A DNA stretch of 64,000 bases from Gammaproteobacteria bacterium. GTDB lineage: Bacteria; Pseudomonadota; Gammaproteobacteria; JAADJB01. Each line of letters starts with the position of its first letter. The first letter of the stretch is position 1. Positions 59,877-64,000 of the stretch are shown piece after piece. The DNA lies in the NCBI GenBank assembly GCA_013151035.1, contig JAADJB010000010.1, positions 1-64,000 of the forward strand. The letters run 5' to 3'. Made by a program: the position numbers and the translations under genes. The notes beneath the pieces were generated by a model. It was not told the DNA's origin. It made no database searches and was given only the letters and a program-made list of their open reading frames with translations.

Positions 59877-61016
59877 ATGATGCGTATAGGTGTGGTTGCG
59901 GGAGAGGCATCAGGTGATCTTTTAGGTGCGGGGCTTGTTAAAGCCTTGAAACAGCGTTTTCCTGATGCTGAGATCACCGGTATTGCCGGGCCAAAGATGA
60001 TGGCGGCGGGTTGTAAAACACTATTCCCGATGGAACAGTTGTCTGTAATGGGGCTGGTGGAGGTATTGGCTCATTTGCCGCAATTACTTTCTATCCGTAG
60101 CAAACTGTTCCAGTATTTTAAGATGAATCCCCCCGATGTGTTTATTGGTATTGATGCGCCGGATTTTAATCTGGGGCTTGAACGTCGCTTGAAGTCAATA
60201 GGTATACCCACAGTTCATTATGTCAGTCCCTCGGTGTGGGCATGGCGACAATATCGCGTTAAAAAAATTGCGCGCAGTGTTGATCTGATGCTAACGCTGT
60301 TCCCATTTGAGGTGGATTTTTACCGTAAACATAATGTAGACGCTTGTTTTATCGGGCATCCACTTGCTGATGAAATCCCTGAGTCCAGTGATCAGAATGA
60401 GGCAAAGAGATTATTATCAATCAACTCCGAGGCGAAAGTGTTGGCTTTATTGCCGGGTAGTCGCATGAGTGAAATTGAGGCGCTGGCAGCCGATTTTATT
60501 GCAGCTGCGGAGTGTTGTATTCAACATCACCCTGATTTAAAAATTGTGGTGCCGTTCACTAATGAGAAGACACGCCGTTGTTTTCAGGAAAAATTATCGG
60601 GATCAGAAAATCAATCCCGTTTTATTCTTCTTGATGGGCAATCACAGTTGGCGATGACGGCAGCTGATGCGGTATTGATTGCATCGGGGACGGCAACCCT
60701 GGAGTGCTTGTTGATTGGCCGTCCGATGGTGATTGCCTATCGTCTGGCTCCTTTTACTTATTGGCTGGCACGTCGGCTTATTCGTACAAACTTTTATTCA
60801 TTACCCAATTTGTTGGCAGGTCGAATGATTGTGCAGGAAATTACTCAGGATGAGGTGTGTGCGGAAACGCTGGCTGAAGCATTAATGCCTTATCTTGATT
60901 CGTCACAACGACGCATTGAATTGCAGCAGGTGTTTTTAGGAATTCATGCGGCTTTGCGTAATAATGCGAGTGAGGCGGCAGTTAACAGAATTGTTGAGCT
61001 GTTAAGAAACCGCTGA
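59877..61016 (+). CDS. lpxB: Lipid-A-disaccharide synthase
   Basis: GT19 enzyme joining UDP-diacylglucosamine and lipid [17 protein letters not shown] (about 4-19), [13 protein letters not shown], and the nucleotide-binding [11 protein letters not shown] motif. 379 residues. Start ATG 59877 or the next codon (59880); the ribosome site is weak. Confidence 0.96.
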   Translation: MMRIGVVAGEASGDLLGAGLVKALKQRFPDAEITGIAGPKMMAAGCKTLFPMEQLSVMGLVEVLAHLPQLLSIRSKLFQYFKMNPPDVFIGIDAPDFNLGLERRLKSIGIPTVHYVSPSVWAWRQYRVKKIARSVDLMLTLFPFEVDFYRKHNVDACFIGHPLADEIPESSDQNEAKRLLSINSEAKVLALLPGSRMSEIEALAADFIAAAECCIQHHPDLKIVVPFTNEKTRRCFQEKLSGSENQSRFILLDGQSQLAMTAADAVLIASGTATLECLLIGRPMVIAYRLAPFTYWLARRLIRTNFYSLPNLLAGRMIVQEITQDEVCAETLAEALMPYLDSSQRRIELQQVFLGIHAALRNNASEAAVNRIVELLRNR

Positions 61017-61028
61017 CCATCTTGATCA

Positions 61029-61049
61029 GTAGGGTGAGTATCACGCACC
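61029..61049 (+). repeat. GTAG-type REP palindrome between lpxB and rnhB
   Basis: GTAGGGTGAGTATCACGCAC followed by C, same family as 18864-18885 with one changed base in the left arm. It lies 12 bases after the lpxB stop. Confidence 0.75.
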
Positions 61050-61093
61050 ATTTTCACAGTTCATTTTTTATGTGTTTAGTAAGGAGAGTTACA

Positions 61094-61693
61094 ATGGAAT
61101 TTGAACCCGTTGAGTACCCAGAGGGGCTACATGTCGCCGGGGTTGATGAGGTCGGGCGTGGGCCATTGGCGGGGCCGGTGGTTGCGGCTGCGGTGATTCT
61201 TGACCCGAATAATCCAATTGCCGGGCTCAATGATTCCAAGCGTTTGACTGAACGACGACGGGAACAGTTGAATATCAAGATCAGGGAGAAAGCACTGGCA
61301 TGGTCGATTGCACGAGCTGAGGTGGAGGAGATTGATGACATCAATATACTGCAGGCTAGCCTGTTAGCCATGCAGCGTGCGATGAATAGTCTATCAGTGG
61401 TTGCGGAGTATGCCCTGATTGATGGTAATAAGGCACCGGAGTTGAATTGCCCGTTACAGACAGTGGTAAAAGGGGATGCGCGTGTGAACTGTATCAGTGC
61501 GGCTTCTATTATTGCCAAGGTAGAACGTGATCATGAGATGGTGGCAATGGATGAAAAATATCCGGGTTACGGTTTTGCCAGCCATAAAGGTTATCCTACT
61601 AAACAACACCTACAGGCCTTGCAAGTGCTTGGGGTTACTGTAATACATCGTCGGTCATTTGCACCGGTCAGGCGCTGTTTGGAGGGTTACTGA
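61094..61693 (+). CDS. rnhB: Ribonuclease HII
   Basis: Cuts RNA in RNA-DNA hybrids and single ribonucleotides in DNA. Start ATG 61094 has AAGGAG; the frame to 61022 runs through a REP. Catalytic motifs: [13 protein letters not shown] (D and E at about 16-17), DSKRLTE, and HKGYPTKQH. 199 residues. Overlaps the convergent gene by 7 bases. Confidence 0.97.
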   Translation: MEFEPVEYPEGLHVAGVDEVGRGPLAGPVVAAAVILDPNNPIAGLNDSKRLTERRREQLNIKIREKALAWSIARAEVEEIDDINILQASLLAMQRAMNSLSVVAEYALIDGNKAPELNCPLQTVVKGDARVNCISAASIIAKVERDHEMVAMDEKYPGYGFASHKGYPTKQHLQALQVLGVTVIHRRSFAPVRRCLEGY

Positions 61694-62430
61694 TTTGCCG
61701 TTGTAAATTGATGGACAGAGGATAATGAACCATGATTAAAATCGCCGAGTAACGGGTCTTCATTAACATCGCGTGCGTGCACCTTCCATTCATACCAACC
61801 ATCGGCCTGGATAAGTCCAAAGGGCAATTCGGCATAGGGTTTATCAAGTAAGTCTGATGTGAATATCAATCGTTCTTCATCCCATAAATCGCGGATAAAC
61901 ACCTGGTAATACAGTGCTCCATCAACCGCTGACCAACTGAGATGAGAAACCGGAGCGGTAAGCTCAGTACCATGAGCCGGTTGCAGGTCTTTCGGTTTGT
62001 CCATGCGTTTGATAATAACGTAGTCGCGAGTCTCATCAACAACCCCGTTTTTGAGTGTGACGAGTGTCTTGTACCAGCCATTTAATGGCTTTTTAGATAG
62101 CTCTACCTGCTTCATGAATACACGCTTATCGGCGTGTTTGTTATCTTTGATAATTCTGTATCGTTCCATGCCAATTATTGTCAGCAATCGATCATCAGGG
62201 GCATAGACCTGGATGGATTCAATATCCTGATAATGAGTAGTCGAGAAAAGGGTGAGCAGAAATAAAGGGCGATTGGGCCAGTGGCAGACATGAATATCAA
62301 AAAAACCAACAGGGGAATAATGTTTATCGTTATCCTCAGCAAGGCTGTTTGTGTTTATTGATAGTAGGCTAATCAGCAAAAAAAATATTGTTATGTGTGA
62401 TTTATAGGTTGCGTTCATGGGTGAATCCAT
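61687..62430 (-). CDS. Exported protein of unknown function with an Fn3-like C-terminal half
   Basis: 247 residues, with a signal peptide ending about [10 protein letters not shown]. No lipobox. The C-terminal half (about 145-245) has a beta-rich pattern [20 protein letters not shown] and [10 protein letters not shown], like fibronectin type III-related folds. I do not recognise the N-terminal half ([15 protein letters not shown]). It ends inside the rnhB stop region and starts 8 bases after the cyclic-nucleotide-binding gene, so it is likely the last gene of a three-gene operon. Confidence 0.7.
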   Translation of the reverse strand: MDSPMNATYKSHITIFFLLISLLSINTNSLAEDNDKHYSPVGFFDIHVCHWPNRPLFLLTLFSTTHYQDIESIQVYAPDDRLLTIIGMERYRIIKDNKHADKRVFMKQVELSKKPLNGWYKTLVTLKNGVVDETRDYVIIKRMDKPKDLQPAHGTELTAPVSHLSWSAVDGALYYQVFIRDLWDEERLIFTSDLLDKPYAELPFGLIQADGWYEWKVHARDVNEDPLLGDFNHGSLSSVHQFTTANQ

Positions 62431-62438
62431 AGATCCCT

Positions 62439-62900
62439 TTAAGACTTAATAAGTTTGTTTGCCTCTCTAAGACGCAAACTCATACTTCGTAGTATACCTA
62501 ATGCCAGTTCAGGAAAACGGGAGATCAAGGCGCGCAGGCAGGCCTTTTCCAGAACCAGTAGATGCGATTTCTCAATGACATGAGCGGTGGCAGAACGTGG
62601 CAAATCATCCAGCATCCCCATTTCACCGAAGCATTCACCAGCCTCAAGTATTGCGAGGAAATCTTTGATCGCAGGGTCGGGATTGATTGAGATACCAATC
62701 TTGCCGGATTCAATAATATACATCTGGTCGCCCTGATCATCGATATCACATACTCGTTCACCCGGTATATAAGTCTCTTCAAGTAATTCTCTGGCGACAA
62801 TGCGCAGAGTATCAGTGTTAACCTCGGAGAATACCGCGGAACGTTTAAGCATTAAAACACGTTCGAATAAATCCGGAATGGTCTCAATAATATCAGGCAT
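62439..62900 (-). CDS. Cyclic nucleotide-binding domain protein
   Basis: 153 residues: one cNMP-binding domain with an intact phosphate-binding cassette (GECFGEMGMLDDLPRSATA, about 93-111) and a short C-terminal helix. No DNA-binding helix-turn-helix, so it is not a CRP-type regulator. It overlaps the HEAT-like gene upstream by 8 bases. In some bacteria a cNMP domain follows HEAT repeats inside one large protein; here they are two genes. Confidence 0.85.
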   Translation of the reverse strand: MPDIIETIPDLFERVLMLKRSAVFSEVNTDTLRIVARELLEETYIPGERVCDIDDQGDQMYIIESGKIGISINPDPAIKDFLAILEAGECFGEMGMLDDLPRSATAHVIEKSHLLVLEKACLRALISRFPELALGILRSMSLRLREANKLIKS

Positions 62901-64000
62901 GACTTGCAGGCTCCTGGGTCTTTATCTTGTTTGCACAATGAAATAACCATGGGTCATCAAATGTCTGACACCACTGAATGATATCATGCAGGTTGGTGAA
63001 TAGAGGATGCTCTTTGTTAGAGTCCATACTGTTATCGTGCTTCATATTATTTAGAATTGATAGCAATAGTTGGCTTAAAGACTGGTCTGAAAAGCACTCC
63101 AGCACCTCCAGTGCATTCGCGTAGTGTTGTTGGTCATTGCTGATTAAACCTGCGCGGATGACTGCAACAGCTGTTGGATCTTCACAAAGAGAGACGGCAT
63201 AGAGAGATAAGTCGAGTAATTGTGAGGCTCTTTCATCCAGCAATAATTGCAGCACGCGAGTGGCATAGTCACTCGGGTGTGTATTTGTTAGTGTATGTTT
63301 CGCGGCAAAGAAAGCGGCGGCATCCTTTGCTTTTTTATAGGCAATCCGGCGCAGAACAGGAAGCTCGGGTTCTCTTTGTATCAAGGTGTTTAATACCGAT
63401 GACTGAGCGCGAGGTGAGGCCTGTGAGCTTAATAGCCAGTCGACAATATTGATATTGCAGTATGCGGGGCTGAAGAAGGTGCTGACTGCTGCCGTACGGA
63501 CATCCGGGTGTTCATCCTCGAAGGCCGCTCTTACAATTTGTCGACTACTATTGGCATTAATTTTACCTAATATCGTCATTGTGATTTTACGGATCTCCGG
63601 GGCGGAATGTTGGGCAAGCCCCTGGAGTGATAATAAAAACGGCTCTATCTCATGTTCTGGCCACAGTGATAGTGCGTTAACACACAATAACTGGATACGA
63701 TAATTATCAACCAGGATCAGGCTTTTTAGTTGTTGGCTAAATTCTGTGCGTGGATAGAATGTCAACAGGTCCAGTCCGGCAAGGATCTCGTGCTTATTCT
63801 CACTTTCGAGTAATTCTTTCCACTCATCAAGGGCCGTCTGTTGCAATGATTCGATGGGGTAGTGCAAGGCACCAAAGATTCCTGCAGTACGAATGCGTGA
63901 ACTATTGCTGCGTATGGATGAACGAATCATTGATTTGGCAGTGTTATCTTTCAGGTTAAATAATGCCCGCAGGGATGTTGATCTCAGGTGTTCATCGCCA
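62893..64000 (-). CDS. HEAT-repeat-like protein, 5' end beyond the window
   Basis: The open frame continues without a stop to base 64000, so the ATG at 63930 is probably internal and the gene is cut by the window edge. The visible part (about 369 codons) is a run of helical, HEAT-like repeats: GIFGALHYPIESLQQTALDE, EIRKITMTILGKINA, and HPDVRTAAVSTFF. No membrane segment is in the visible part. It overlaps the cNMP gene. The missing N-terminus could be a transporter domain, since nucleotide-transporter/HEAT/cNMP proteins exist, but this is a guess. Confidence 0.75.
   Translation of the reverse strand, partial: GDEHLRSTSLRALFNLKDNTAKSMIRSSIRSNSSRIRTAGIFGALHYPIESLQQTALDEWKELLESENKHEILAGLDLLTFYPRTEFSQQLKSLILVDNYRIQLLCVNALSLWPEHEIEPFLLSLQGLAQHSAPEIRKITMTILGKINANSSRQIVRAAFEDEHPDVRTAAVSTFFSPAYCNINIVDWLLSSQASPRAQSSVLNTLIQREPELPVLRRIAYKKAKDAAAFFAAKHTLTNTHPSDYATRVLQLLLDERASQLLDLSLYAVSLCEDPTAVAVIRAGLISNDQQHYANALEVLECFSDQSLSQLLLSILNNMKHDNSMDSNKEHPLFTNLHDIIQWCQTFDDPWLFHCANKIKTQEPASHA

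Overview
The window is a chromosomal segment of a gammaproteobacterium. The evidence is the order of the block rpsB-tsf-pyrH-frr-uppS-cdsA-dxr-rseP-bamA-skp-lpxD-fabZ-lpxA-lpxB-rnhB with map, glnD and dapC next to it, the cytochrome c maturation System I (ccmA-I), and the N-degron neighbourhood cspD/clpS/clpA/infA/aat/trxB. Base composition is intermediate, with a few clearly AT-rich accessory genes. I cannot name the genus. Periplasmic multihaem proteins, a TRAP transporter and PEP-CTERM-like sorting tails suit a free-living aquatic or sediment bacterium.

Layout. 1-4.5 kb: two AT-rich membrane-anchored c-type haem proteins beside a decayed IS3-family element. 4.5-11.1 kb (minus strand): a methyl-accepting chemotaxis protein, purB, acnA and mnmA. 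11.3-16.4 kb: an exported protein of unknown function, a small DUF-type protein, a cold-shock protein, clpS-clpA and infA. 16.6-17.8 kb: a PEP-CTERM-like exported protein and a small conserved unknown. 18-23.5 kb: a complete Mla lipid-transport set. mlaF lies alone on the plus strand, bracketed by REP palindromes. Facing it is a minus-strand operon made of a GAF-PP2C phosphatase, an RsbW-like kinase, a STAS protein, then mlaE, mlaD, mlaA and mlaC. 23.6-25.2 kb: aat and trxB. 25.4-33.3 kb: the ccm genes, with an AT-rich EAL-domain gene inserted backwards between ccmB and ccmA. 33.3-37 kb: a TRAP transporter with a TatT subunit, running directly into ccmA. 37-47 kb: a SIMPL protein, a cysteine-rich unknown, dapE, an ArsC-like protein, dapD, a second PP2C phosphatase, a broken PEP-CTERM gene, dapC, glnD and map. 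47-61.7 kb (plus strand): the translation, isoprenoid and envelope block. 61.7-64 kb: an exported protein, a cyclic-nucleotide-binding protein and a HEAT-like protein cut by the right edge.

How the genes fit together. Envelope biogenesis dominates: lipid A synthesis (lpxD, fabZ, lpxA, lpxB), outer-membrane assembly (bamA, skp, rseP), undecaprenyl and phospholipid precursors (uppS, cdsA, dxr), diaminopimelate synthesis (dapC, D, E) and lipid retrieval (mla). The most interesting unit is the fusion of a complete partner-switching cassette (phosphatase, kinase, STAS) to the mla permease operon. The STAS protein occupies the MlaB role but keeps the phosphorylatable DSSG motif, so phospholipid transport may be controlled by protein phosphorylation. 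The ccm genes would supply haem attachment for the multihaem proteins at the left end.

Repeats. Three or four palindromic repeat families are scattered between genes: GTAG-footed REPs, a 124-bp palindrome with compensatory base changes between its copies, and hairpins with a GGTTTTT loop. I saw no rRNA, tRNA, CRISPR array or prophage.
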